Assembly: GCF_002482385.1 (NCBI RefSeq)
Contig: NZ_DLFW01000047.1
Coordinates: 20,405 to 84,404 of the forward strand
DNA length: 64,000 nt
DNA from: Dysgonomonas sp. UBA7710
Lineage (GTDB): Bacteria > Bacteroidota > Bacteroidia > Bacteroidales > Dysgonomonadaceae
Direction: 5' to 3'
Shown here: piece by piece, positions 8,766-17,444 of the stretch
How the letters are laid out: the number at the start of each line of letters is the position of its first letter
How positions within the stretch are numbered: the stretch's first letter is position 1
Position numbers and translations under genes: made by a program
The notes under the pieces: generated by a model
What the model was told of the DNA's origin: nothing
The model's input: the letters and a program-made list of their open reading frames with translations, nothing else
The model's database searches: none

Positions 8766-9629
8766 ATGGAGGCACAAAAAGATAAAATGATAAGTATAAT
8801 AGGAACGGCAGGTTTTCATCTGTTGATCATCCTGTTCCTGTTGTTTTACTATTTGAAACCATCGCCGGTCATACGTCATTCCGACGAATTGGGTGGAGTG
8901 CCCGTTATGTTTGGTAATGTAGCCAACGCAGGCGGTGATGATGAACCTTTTGGCAGAGGAAATGGGAATCAGGGTGCAGCGGAAGCAACCTCTCCGAATG
9001 TAGTGGAAGATCCTATTCCGATGGTAGAGAATACCACTGTCAAAACAAAACCGGCTGTAACCAATACGGAAAAAACAGCCGTCACTCAGGACTTTGAAGA
9101 AACGGTCGCTATAAAAGAAGCTAAACGGAAAGCCGAAGAGAAAAAACAACAAGAGGCGGCCGAACAACATAAAAAAGCCGAAGCCGAACGTGTCGCCCAA
9201 CAAGAAGCAGCTAAAAAAGGCCAGATAAACAACCAAATGGCAGGTCTGTTCGGAAATGGAACAGGCAGTGGCAGCCGTGGTGAAGGAACGGGTGAAGGCA
9301 CACAAGGCGTACCGACAGGGAATGCCAGCTATGGTAAAACATCCGGTGTAGGAGGCTGGGGCTCTTTCGATCTCGGAGGACGCAGTCTTGGTAGCGGTGG
9401 TCTTGTTAAACCCAACTATTCGGTTGACGACTACGGTACAGTAGTTGTCGATATACTTGTTAATGCTAAAGGTGATGTCGTAGAAGCGACAATAGGGAAA
9501 GGAACCAATACCCCGAATACCAATCTGCGCAATGAAGCATTAAGAGCGGCGAAGAGAACGAAGTTCAACGCGGTATCTTCCGTCATTAATCAAAAAGGAA
9601 CAATCACATATAAGTTTAATCTAAATTAA
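8766..9629 (+). CDS. TonB-like energy transducer
   Basis: A 287-aa inner-membrane protein with one N-terminal transmembrane helix (about residues 8-28) and an acidic linker. An Ala/Glu/Lys-rich coiled segment follows (about 110-155), then a Gly-rich spacer (about 158-210) and a C-terminal TonB-fold domain (YGTVVVDILVNAKGDVVEAT to the end). It would pass proton-motive force to TonB-dependent receptors such as the SusC proteins here. The expected partners ExbB and ExbD are absent: pdxJ ends 3 bp upstream. In several Bacteroidota I recall exbB/exbD lying between these two genes, so a deletion or relocation is possible. Confidence 0.8.
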   Translation: MEAQKDKMISIIGTAGFHLLIILFLLFYYLKPSPVIRHSDELGGVPVMFGNVANAGGDDEPFGRGNGNQGAAEATSPNVVEDPIPMVENTTVKTKPAVTNTEKTAVTQDFEETVAIKEAKRKAEEKKQQEAAEQHKKAEAERVAQQEAAKKGQINNQMAGLFGNGTGSGSRGEGTGEGTQGVPTGNASYGKTSGVGGWGSFDLGGRSLGSGGLVKPNYSVDDYGTVVVDILVNAKGDVVEATIGKGTNTPNTNLRNEALRAAKRTKFNAVSSVINQKGTITYKFNLN

Positions 9630-9635
9630 ATTGGT

Positions 9636-10178
9636 ATGAAGACTATATTTATATTTCTCACAACCGGATTTGAAGATATTGAAGCGATTGCTACAATCGA
9701 TATCCTGCGCCGGGCTGAATTGAATGTGAAATCGGTATCTCTGACCGACAGTAAACAGGTGATGAGTAGTCATCAGATATTGGTTACAGCCGACTTAATG
9801 TTCGACCAGGTAGATTTTTCCGAAGCAGAGCTGCTGATATTACCGGGTGGAACAACCAGGTTTAATGAGCATGAGAATATGAAAAAAGAGCTGTTGGCTT
9901 TTGCCAATAAGGGCGAAAAGGTAGCTGCAATATGCGCTTCGCCGATGGTATTAGGCGGCTTGGGATTACTGGATGGCAAAAAAGCAACCTGTTATCCCGG
10001 CTTCGAACAATACCTGAAAGGTGCTACCCTGCAAACAGATAAATCTGTTGTCGTAGACGGAAACATCACAACAGGCCGCGGTCCCGGACTTACAATTGAC
10101 TTTGCACTGAATCTGGTAGAACAACTAGCCGGTAAGGAAAAGCGTGATACCGTAGCTGCCGGATTATTAGTAAAATAA
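9636..10178 (+). CDS. DJ-1/PfpI family protein (YajL-like)
   Basis: A 180-aa protein of the DJ-1 superfamily. The nucleophile-elbow motif AAICASPMVLG places the reactive cysteine at Cys100, with the conserved acidic residue in the early GFEDIEA motif. Members act as glyoxalase III, deglycase or chaperone-like stress proteins; which of these applies cannot be read from sequence. It starts 6 bp after the tonB-like gene and is followed by a weak hairpin terminator, so it probably ends the pdxJ operon. Confidence 0.88.
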   Translation: MKTIFIFLTTGFEDIEAIATIDILRRAELNVKSVSLTDSKQVMSSHQILVTADLMFDQVDFSEAELLILPGGTTRFNEHENMKKELLAFANKGEKVAAICASPMVLGGLGLLDGKKATCYPGFEQYLKGATLQTDKSVVVDGNITTGRGPGLTIDFALNLVEQLAGKEKRDTVAAGLLVK

Positions 10179-10184
10179 AACAGG

Positions 10185-10212
10185 AAATGATGGGATGTCT
10201 GTTCCATCATTT
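10185..10212 (+). terminator. Possible terminator after DJ-1 gene
   Basis: Inverted repeat AAATGATGG / CCATCATTT with a 10-nt loop, followed by only a short T-run. It lies directly after the stop codon at 10178. Confidence 0.5.
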
Positions 10213-10244
10213 TCATTATCTCAAATATAACTCAAACTTAGAAA

Positions 10245-10925
10245 ATGGAATTTTTACATGAAGTATGGAACTTCTTCCTCAATCTGCTAAGAGACACCGG
10301 CGGCACGCTTGATATGCTGGTAACCGACTATGGAGTATGGGTTTATGCCATATTGTTTTTGATTATTTTTTGTGAAACAGGATTGGTTGTCACTCCTTTT
10401 CTTCCGGGTGATTCTTTATTATTTCTGGCAGGAGCGATAGCTGTACGACCCGACAATCCTCTCCATATCTATTTTCTCATTGCCATACTTATAGTTGCTG
10501 CAATCATCGGCGATGCAGTTAATTATACCATAGGACGTTTCTTCGGGCAAAAACTTTTCAGCAACCCGAAATCCAAAATATTCAAACAGGAGTATTTGGA
10601 AAAAACAAACCAGTTTTACGCAAAGCATGGAGGTAAAACCATTATACTAGCCCGTTTCGTACCGATAGTGCGCACATTTGCGCCTTTTGTTGCAGGTATG
10701 GGCAGAATGAGTTATAAACATTTCTTCTCCTACAATGTTATAGGAGGTATAGCATGGGTTGTTATTTTCTGCACCCTGGGTGCCCTCATCGGACGTTTAG
10801 AATGGGTTGAAAAGAATCTTGACAAAGTAGTTATTCTTATTGTGATAGTATCCATTCTACCGGCAATATACGAGGTCATAAAAGCTAAGTTAGGAGCAAG
10901 AAAGGCTGCAAAAGCCAAAGGATAA
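10245..10925 (+). CDS. DedA/VTT-domain membrane protein
   Basis: A 226-aa integral membrane protein of the DedA family, whose bacterial members include flippases for undecaprenyl phosphate or phospholipids. Signature pieces are the ETGLVVTPFLPGDSLLF segment, GDAVNYTIGRFFG, and the conserved FARF-like FVPIVRTFAPFVAGMGRM loop. Four or more hydrophobic helices are evident, the last near residues 195-212. It has its own spacing after the DJ-1 hairpin and a strong terminator downstream. Confidence 0.9.
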   Translation: MEFLHEVWNFFLNLLRDTGGTLDMLVTDYGVWVYAILFLIIFCETGLVVTPFLPGDSLLFLAGAIAVRPDNPLHIYFLIAILIVAAIIGDAVNYTIGRFFGQKLFSNPKSKIFKQEYLEKTNQFYAKHGGKTIILARFVPIVRTFAPFVAGMGRMSYKHFFSYNVIGGIAWVVIFCTLGALIGRLEWVEKNLDKVVILIVIVSILPAIYEVIKAKLGARKAAKAKG

Positions 10926-10951
10926 AGATATATATACATCTTAAACTATTA

Positions 10952-11002
10952 CCACTGACACTGACAGGAGCCTGAGTGCTCCTATCGTGATAGTGGTTTT
11001 TT
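10952..11002 (+). terminator. Rho-independent terminator after dedA
   Basis: Long hairpin with outer stem CCACT/AGTGG and inner stem GACAGGAGC/GCTCCTATC, followed by TTTTTT. It separates the DedA gene from the NADH dehydrogenase gene. Confidence 0.85.
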
Positions 11003-11030
11003 ATTTAATAAAACCATAAACTAGCATTGT

Positions 11031-12332
11031 ATGAACAATATAGCAAACATACCCGACAAAGGGACAAAAAAGAGGCTGGTCATCATCGGCGGTGGATTTG
11101 CAGGTCTGGAACTAGCCAAAAAGATAGACAAAAAACAGTATCAGGTCATATTGATCGACAAGAATAATTACTATCAGTTCCAACCTCTGTTTTATCAGGT
11201 AGCCACCGGAGGACTGGAACCCAGTTCTATTTCCTACCCTCACCGTAAGAATTTCCAGAAGAATAAGAACTTCCACTTCCGTATGTGTGAAGCTCAGAAT
11301 GTTGACCCGGAAAACAAAGTAGTACAAACAAATATAGGTGATATTACATATGACTATCTGGTTATATCGACAGGCTGCGATACCAATTACTTCGGAAATG
11401 ACAGTCTCAGAGAAAGCACTTTTGCCCTGAAATCGGTCTCAGAATCCTTGCTACTCAGAAACAGAATATTGCTTAGTTTCGAAGAGGCCCTTAGTACCGA
11501 TAACGATGAAGAACTGAAAGAGATCCTATCATTTACCATTGTCGGAGGAGGCGCTACCGGCGTGGAGCTGGCTGGGGCATTGGCTGACATGAAGAAATCT
11601 ATCCTGCCTAAGGATTATCCCGAAATAGATTTCACAAAGATGGAAATTCATCTTGTAGACGCCTCCCCCCGATTACTCTTTGCTATGTCGGAGCAGGCAT
11701 CAGAAAAAGCTGCCGACACTCTGAAAAACCGGGGTGTAATCATCCATCAAGATATATCTGTAAAATCATATGACAGGCCATTTGTAGAACTCAGTGACGG
11801 GACTAATATCCGCACACGCAATGTACTCTGGGTTGCAGGAGTAAAACCAAATAGCCTGAAAGGGCTGGCCGAAACAGCATATAATCGCGGCCGGCTTGCC
11901 GTTAACGAATACAATCAGGTACAAGGCTATGATAATATATTTGCTATAGGTGACACATCCCTTCTTATATCGGAAAAAAGCCCCAAAGGACATCCGCAGG
12001 TAGCACAGGTGGCGTTGCAGATGGCAAAACGCCTCGCGAAAAACCTCAACAGTACAACTGACAGCAATAATTGGGAAAAATTCACTTATATAGATAAAGG
12101 CTCATTGGCTACCATCGGTCGCAATGCAGCCGTTGCGGATTTAGGCAAATTCCGGTTTGGAGGATGGTTTGCCTGGTGGCTCTGGCTGTGGGTACATATA
12201 CTGTCAATTGTAGGTATGAGAAATAAAGTATCTGTTTTCATAGACTGGATATGGAGTTACCTCAACTACGATGTGTCTTTACGCCTGTTTATCAAACCGA
12301 AATTCAATAAGATGTATAAAGAAGAACTGTAA
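11031..12332 (+). CDS. ndh: Type II NADH dehydrogenase (NDH-2)
   Basis: A 433-aa FAD-dependent oxidoreductase that passes electrons from NADH to quinone without pumping protons. It shows the FAD fold GGGFAGLELAKK, the quinone-site-like QPLFYQVATGGLEP, the NAD fold GGGATGVELAGALAD and the FAIGDTSL flavin motif. The C-terminus has a Trp-rich amphipathic/hydrophobic stretch (about residues 383-415), consistent with peripheral attachment to the inner membrane. The start is the ATG after the dedA terminator. It is transcribed alone and followed by a perfect hairpin. Confidence 0.92.
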   Translation: MNNIANIPDKGTKKRLVIIGGGFAGLELAKKIDKKQYQVILIDKNNYYQFQPLFYQVATGGLEPSSISYPHRKNFQKNKNFHFRMCEAQNVDPENKVVQTNIGDITYDYLVISTGCDTNYFGNDSLRESTFALKSVSESLLLRNRILLSFEEALSTDNDEELKEILSFTIVGGGATGVELAGALADMKKSILPKDYPEIDFTKMEIHLVDASPRLLFAMSEQASEKAADTLKNRGVIIHQDISVKSYDRPFVELSDGTNIRTRNVLWVAGVKPNSLKGLAETAYNRGRLAVNEYNQVQGYDNIFAIGDTSLLISEKSPKGHPQVAQVALQMAKRLAKNLNSTTDSNNWEKFTYIDKGSLATIGRNAAVADLGKFRFGGWFAWWLWLWVHILSIVGMRNKVSVFIDWIWSYLNYDVSLRLFIKPKFNKMYKEEL

Positions 12333-12391
12333 ACAGTTCTTCTTATATGAATCTTATATTTATCATATTTATTCTAAAATGTAACAAAAAT

Positions 12392-12436
12392 AACAGATCC
12401 GACTAAAGAGTAAAGAATTCTTTAGTCGGATCTGTT
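12392..12436. terminator. Perfect hairpin downstream of ndh
   Basis: An 18-bp perfect stem (AACAGATCCGACTAAAGA and its complement) around a 9-nt loop. There is no good T-run on the + strand, so termination may be weak. Past it, at about 12444-12470, is a TTGACAAAGTTGACAC word also found upstream of uxaA (near 50876). The rest of the 12333-12722 gap is AT-rich without genes. Confidence 0.7.
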
Positions 12437-12644
12437 CTCTAAAACTTGACAAAGTTGACACATTTTTCAGTTTTTCAATTACTGATTTTATATTTTGTCT
12501 CTGCTACTTTTCTTTCTGCCCGGATAATTTTATCAAACATATCAAAGAACACTAAGCCATAACTTCTCCATATAGATAAAGTTTCTTTAAAATATACATA
12601 TTATATTACCATATCCCGGCTATTCGATTTCCTTATATTATTTA

Positions 12645-12652
12645 TATATTTG
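12645..12652 (+). promoter_or_regulatory. -7 box TATATTTG upstream of amino-sugar kinase
   Basis: Exact match to TAnnTTTG, 71 bp upstream of the ATG at 12723, in an otherwise gene-free AT-rich stretch. A clear -33 TTTG is not seen at the standard distance. Confidence 0.5.
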
Positions 12653-12722
12653 CATATAAGAAGATTTCTATTATTGATTTCAAAATACAGAGTTCTATTT
12701 TTTATATAAACACTATACGACA

Positions 12723-13568
12723 ATGATACTTTTGGCTGAAAGCGGATCCACTAAAACCGAATGGTGTTTAGTTAGCAAAACAACTGTTTCCGAACACTCC
12801 TTCACTGACGGGATAAACCCATATTTCGAATCGAGAAAAGAAATCAGCCATACTATCAGATTACAGTTACCCGAAATATTTTTCAAAACAAAAATCCAAT
12901 CCATATACTTCTATGGAGCCGGATGCTCATCTGTTGAGAAAAAAAGTGTAGTGAAGGCATCACTCGAGTCCCAATTCCGTACCCCCGCATTTGTAGAAAG
13001 TGACCTGTTAGGTGCCGCACGTTCACTGTTCAATAAGCAGGCAGGAATAGCTTGCATTTTAGGAACGGGTTCAAACTCCTGTTTCTATGATGGGGAAGAA
13101 ATTACTAAAAACGTCCGTCCTCTGGGTTTCATACTCGGTGATGAAGGCAGCGGGGCTTTTCTCGGAAAAGCATTTCTTTCAGATTGCCTGAAAGGATTGG
13201 CTCCGGATGAATTAGTTACCCCCTTCTACAAAAAATACGGGATCGACCCGGAACAGATTCTGGATTATGTCTATAGTAAACCTTTCCCAAACAGGCTTTT
13301 GGCTGTCCTCTCCTTCTACCTTTCCGAAAATCTCGGACATCCTTATGTCTACGATTTAGTTTATAACAGTTTCAGGGCGTTCTTCGAAAGAAATGTCTTG
13401 CAGTATGATTGCCAGAATTACCCGGTACGTTTCTGCGGATCTGTTGCAAAAAAATATTCAAGTATGCTGAAGCAGGTCTCGACCGATCTGGGTATAGTTA
13501 TTGACAGCATTACAGAAAATCCTGTTGAAGGATTAATTCAATATCACCGAAGCAATCTAAAATTCTAA
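12723..13568 (+). CDS. BadF/BcrA-type amino-sugar kinase, paralogue 1
   Basis: A 281-aa kinase of the BadF/BadG/BcrA/BcrD ATPase group, to which GlcNAc and MurNAc kinases belong. Motifs are ESGSTKTEW (phosphate 1), CILGTGSNSCFYDG (phosphate 2) and GFILGDEGSGAFLG (adenosine region). It aligns end to end with the MurK-like protein at 29770-30630, about half the residues being identical by eye. The phosphate-1 motif has Glu where the paralogue has the usual Asp (LAESGST versus LADGGST). It precedes the first SusCD pair. It may phosphorylate MurNAc, GlcNAc or another cell-wall sugar; the Glu change leaves activity uncertain. Confidence 0.8.
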   Translation: MILLAESGSTKTEWCLVSKTTVSEHSFTDGINPYFESRKEISHTIRLQLPEIFFKTKIQSIYFYGAGCSSVEKKSVVKASLESQFRTPAFVESDLLGAARSLFNKQAGIACILGTGSNSCFYDGEEITKNVRPLGFILGDEGSGAFLGKAFLSDCLKGLAPDELVTPFYKKYGIDPEQILDYVYSKPFPNRLLAVLSFYLSENLGHPYVYDLVYNSFRAFFERNVLQYDCQNYPVRFCGSVAKKYSSMLKQVSTDLGIVIDSITENPVEGLIQYHRSNLKF

Positions 13569-13955
13569 TTTATGTATATGACAATTAATAAAAGTTAAAA
13601 CAGAATACCTTTTCTATTTTTCTCCTATTTATTCAAATATATTAATTTATATTTGTTAGCATAATATTATTTAGTAGTGCTAAGATAAAAATTAAGAAAG
13701 TACTAGTTCTGAATTACTTCATAAACAAAACATAGACCGTTGAAGTAAAAACACTCTCTATTTCAGTATGTGAATTTATATTAATTTAAGTATCTAAACA
13801 TTAATAATTCTCCTCTGCGGATACACCGCAACAACATATTAGATCGGCATCACGAACCTTGTTTTATTGGCTATTATGCTATAAAAAACACTATTTAGAT
13901 CACTATAATCCAGCAAATCTCTTTCAATTATTACTTAAATTAAACCTATGTTACT
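13569..13955 (+). repeat. Duplicated promoter/leader, copy 1
   Basis: A gene-free region of about 390 bp that closely matches the DNA before the second SusC gene (21425-21813), and the match continues into both signal-peptide codons. Shared parts include a -7 box, the word TTAAGTATCTAAACATTAAT, a GCGG/CCGC mini-hairpin (about 13817-13829), the word ACCTTGTTTTAT and the run up to the ATG. The distance from -7 box to ATG is 308 bp here and 305 bp in the other copy. Confidence 0.8.
13648..13655 (+). promoter_or_regulatory. -7 box TATATTTG of SusC1, conserved in both copies
   Basis: Matches TAnnTTTG and is preserved in the duplicated leader at 21509-21516. If used, transcripts carry a 5' leader of about 300 nt, long enough to hold RNA-level control. 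Confidence 0.55.
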
Positions 13956-16900
13956 ATGACCGCATTAAAACAAGCAAAAAAAAAGTTTTATAAAAAACTT
14001 TTATGTATCCTCTTTGCAGGATTAATACTATCCACCGCGGGGAGTATGAATGTGCAAGCAAGCCCCGGCAAGTCAAATGAGCCCTCAGACTTACTGCAAG
14101 CAGTGAGGACTGTAAAAGGAACAGTGAAAGACCGTACCGGAAACCCTTTAATAGGAGTAAGTGTTACTATCAAAGGTACAACCACCGGTACAATAACAGA
14201 TATCGATGGAAAATATTCGATCAATGCAGCAGCTAACCAAACTATCAATTTCTCTTATATAGGATTTAAACCTATATCTATGCTTGCTAATCAAACCGAA
14301 ATCGACGTAATTATGGAAGAGGATTCTCAAATAATGGACGAGATTGTCGTTGTTGGTTATGGCACCCAAAGAAAAGAAAACCTGACCGGGGCTGTGGCCT
14401 CTGTCGATGTAGGTAAAACATTGGATAGCCGTCCTATAGCAGATGTAGGTCGCAGTTTGCAAGGATCGGTTCCCGGATTGTCGATTGTGATACCAAGTGG
14501 GGAAGTTGGTTCTGACCCTATATTCAGGATACGTGGTCAGATAGCTTCTATCAATAGTACTGCAAGTAACAGTCCTTTGATATTGTTGGACAATGTGGAA
14601 ATTCCGAGTATTACTTTAGTAAATCCGGACGATATCGAATCCATAAGTGTTTTGAAAGACGCGGCTGCTTCATCTATTTATGGTGCAAAAGCAGCTCTTG
14701 GGGTGATTTTAATTACAACAAAAAAAGGTGCTAAAACTGATAAAATAACCGTTCAGTATTCTAACAATTTTTCGTGGTCAAAAGTGGCTAAAGATATTGA
14801 TATGGCTACATTGGATGGTCTTGAGTACGCCATGTTGGCGATCGAAAGGGTCGGTACTAACATGACGGGTGCCTTTTGGAAGCTGGACCGGACGAGTTAT
14901 GAAAAGTCAAAGGCATGGATTGCAAAATATGGAAACAGTGTAGATTCAAACGACCCAATATTATATGGCAGAGACTGGTATGTTAATGGAGCTAATAAAA
15001 TGGGAGTGCGTATGTATAATCCTTATGATTATATGATTGAAGAATGGACACCAACACAAACTCATAACCTGTCGGTTAATGGAATGTCGGGTAAAGTAAA
15101 TTATAATATAGGGTTGGGCTATTTTGATCAGAAGGGTTTAATGAAAACAGCTAAAAAAGATGAATTCCAACGTTATAATGCTACTGCAAAAATAAGTTCT
15201 GAGATTAATAAATACATTACCATAAGAAGTGGATTTTTATTCTCTCAGCGAACCAAATATTATCCTTATATAACTAATTCTACAACTGCTGACCCTTGGT
15301 TATATCTATACAGATGGGGGCCGTTACAGCCATTCGGCACAGAAAATGGCAATCTTGTTAGAAGCCCCGCATCCGAAGCAGCTCAGGCAAATACAGCATC
15401 TCAGCAGACAAATTATCTGAATGTAAATCTTGGCGCCACTCTTAATTTTACTAAAGATTGGAATTTGGAATTTGATTATACATTTGCCAACAACGAATAT
15501 TTGCAGGATAGACCGGGGACACGCTATACTGCAGCAGATTCTTGGTCGGCTGCGATACCTAGAACGGATGAAAACGGCAATCAGATCTATGTGAATGAAA
15601 ACGGTGATATTGTTCCTGCCGGAACTACCGGAGCTATGCAAGCTTATCAATTACCTGTAAGTACTTATACTTCAAAAGGGGCTAATCCGGATCATATCTA
15701 TCGTGAATCGGAAAATAAACAGCAACATACTTTTAATTTATACAGTACTTATAATTTGAATTTGGCAGATTTTCACCAGTTTAAGTTTATGGCGGGCTTG
15801 AATGCCGTAAAATCGAAGACAAAGAGCCATTGGGCACAAAAAACAGAATTACTGGATATTACTAATCCTCAGTTTGATATGGCTACCGGTACACAAACAT
15901 CCGGAGGTAAGACCTATTGGGAGTCACAAGCCGGTTTTTTTGGCCGTGTTAATTACGCATTCCAACAAAAATACCTTTTAGAAGGCAATTTACGTTATGA
16001 TGGAACTTCTAAATTCCCTACCGATCTGAAATGGCGTTGGTTTCCGTCTTTTTCTGCAGGTTGGCGTGCCAATGAAGAGGCATTTATGGAATGGGCGAAA
16101 CCGACATTAAATTCTTTGAAGTTCAGAGGATCATGGGGAGTCATTGGTGACCAATCGGTATCATCTGGTTTGTATATGCCGACCTTAGCATATAGTACTT
16201 CTACCTGGCTTGATGGAACTACTAAATTCCCTTATTATGGAACTCCGTTACCCGTAGACCGATATATCACATGGCAAGATTTCGAAACGCTGGATTTTGG
16301 TGTGGATGTTGTTGTTTTTAATGGACTTAATATCACTTTTGATTGGTACCAGCGTTATACACGAAATATGATTACACCGGGTCTTACATTACCATACACA
16401 TTTGGCGCTCCGGCTCCTGTCGGTAATTATGGAGAATTAAGAACAAGAGGCTGGGAAATAACCCTTGATTATAATCATAGATTTGCGAACGGATTAAGCA
16501 TAAATGCTATGTTTACTTTATCTGACGCCGAAACCTATATTACCGATTATGATGAAAGCGCGATCAAAGGTACCGCTGCCGATTCATATTGGAAAGGGAA
16601 ACGCTATGGCGATATCTGGGGATACAAAACAGATCGTTTATATCAGGCGGATGATTTTGAATATAATCCGGACGGTTCTTTTCAGACTATTATAGTGGAT
16701 GGCAAAACTATGAATAAACTTAAAGGAGATAATCCTGTATATCAGCCATTCGTTCAAAATTCTGCTGATTTTAAATTCGGCCCCGGTGACGTTAAATACA
16801 AAGATTTGGACGGTGATGGGAAAATAACGAATGGCAGCAATACGGCCGATGAACCGGGCGACCTTGCTGTGATAGGCAATACAACGCCTCGTTATAACTA

Positions 16901-17432
16901 TGGCTTCCGTGTGGGAGCCGATTATAAAGGATTCGATGTACAACTATTTTTCCAAGGTGTGGGTAAACGTGATATCTGGGGAGACGGAGCGTTAGCCATA
17001 CCCGGCTATAATGTATCAGATGGAGCTATGTCCCAAGCGATTGCAGGTGATTTTTGGCGTGAAGACAGAACGAATGCTTTCTATCCGCGACCTTACAATA
17101 TAGGTGCTGTAGCCGGAGGTTCCACGGCTTCTAATAATACCCACGTGCAAGATCGTTATTTATTGAATATGGCCTATTTAAGACTCAAGAACGTGACTTT
17201 TGGTTATAGTCTGCCTGCAAACATAATTAGAAAAGCGTATCTGACCAAAGCACGAGTGTATATGTCGATGGAAAATATACACACATGGGATCATTTAAGA
17301 GGTTTGCCTATTGATCCCGAAGTGATTAATGGTTATTCAATGTATAATACATCAAATTACAATTCTGGAAGAACTGGTGTTGGAGCGCCTATGTTTAAGA
17401 ATGTATCGTTTGGTGTTCAGTTAACTTTCTAA
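13956..17432 (+). CDS. SusC-like TonB-dependent receptor 1
   Basis: A 1158-aa outer-membrane receptor/porin that imports oligomers captured with its SusD partner. Signal peptide is about residues 1-35. A carboxypeptidase-regulatory-like domain follows at about 48-120 (GTVKDRTGNPLIGVSVTIKG), then the plug (VVVGYGTQRKENLTGAV to SIYGAKAALGVILITTKKG, about 128-258), then the beta barrel ending in a terminal aromatic residue (SFGVQLTF). It heads the peptidoglycan locus and is followed 12 bp later by a SusD gene. Neighbours suggest a glycan or muropeptide cargo; sequence alone does not show it. Confidence 0.93.
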   Translation: MTALKQAKKKFYKKLLCILFAGLILSTAGSMNVQASPGKSNEPSDLLQAVRTVKGTVKDRTGNPLIGVSVTIKGTTTGTITDIDGKYSINAAANQTINFSYIGFKPISMLANQTEIDVIMEEDSQIMDEIVVVGYGTQRKENLTGAVASVDVGKTLDSRPIADVGRSLQGSVPGLSIVIPSGEVGSDPIFRIRGQIASINSTASNSPLILLDNVEIPSITLVNPDDIESISVLKDAAASSIYGAKAALGVILITTKKGAKTDKITVQYSNNFSWSKVAKDIDMATLDGLEYAMLAIERVGTNMTGAFWKLDRTSYEKSKAWIAKYGNSVDSNDPILYGRDWYVNGANKMGVRMYNPYDYMIEEWTPTQTHNLSVNGMSGKVNYNIGLGYFDQKGLMKTAKKDEFQRYNATAKISSEINKYITIRSGFLFSQRTKYYPYITNSTTADPWLYLYRWGPLQPFGTENGNLVRSPASEAAQANTASQQTNYLNVNLGATLNFTKDWNLEFDYTFANNEYLQDRPGTRYTAADSWSAAIPRTDENGNQIYVNENGDIVPAGTTGAMQAYQLPVSTYTSKGANPDHIYRESENKQQHTFNLYSTYNLNLADFHQFKFMAGLNAVKSKTKSHWAQKTELLDITNPQFDMATGTQTSGGKTYWESQAGFFGRVNYAFQQKYLLEGNLRYDGTSKFPTDLKWRWFPSFSAGWRANEEAFMEWAKPTLNSLKFRGSWGVIGDQSVSSGLYMPTLAYSTSTWLDGTTKFPYYGTPLPVDRYITWQDFETLDFGVDVVVFNGLNITFDWYQRYTRNMITPGLTLPYTFGAPAPVGNYGELRTRGWEITLDYNHRFANGLSINAMFTLSDAETYITDYDESAIKGTAADSYWKGKRYGDIWGYKTDRLYQADDFEYNPDGSFQTIIVDGKTMNKLKGDNPVYQPFVQNSADFKFGPGDVKYKDLDGDGKITNGSNTADEPGDLAVIGNTTPRYNYGFRVGADYKGFDVQLFFQGVGKRDIWGDGALAIPGYNVSDGAMSQAIAGDFWREDRTNAFYPRPYNIGAVAGGSTASNNTHVQDRYLLNMAYLRLKNVTFGYSLPANIIRKAYLTKARVYMSMENIHTWDHLRGLPIDPEVINGYSMYNTSNYNSGRTGVGAPMFKNVSFGVQLTF

Positions 17433-17444
17433 AATTAAACAATT

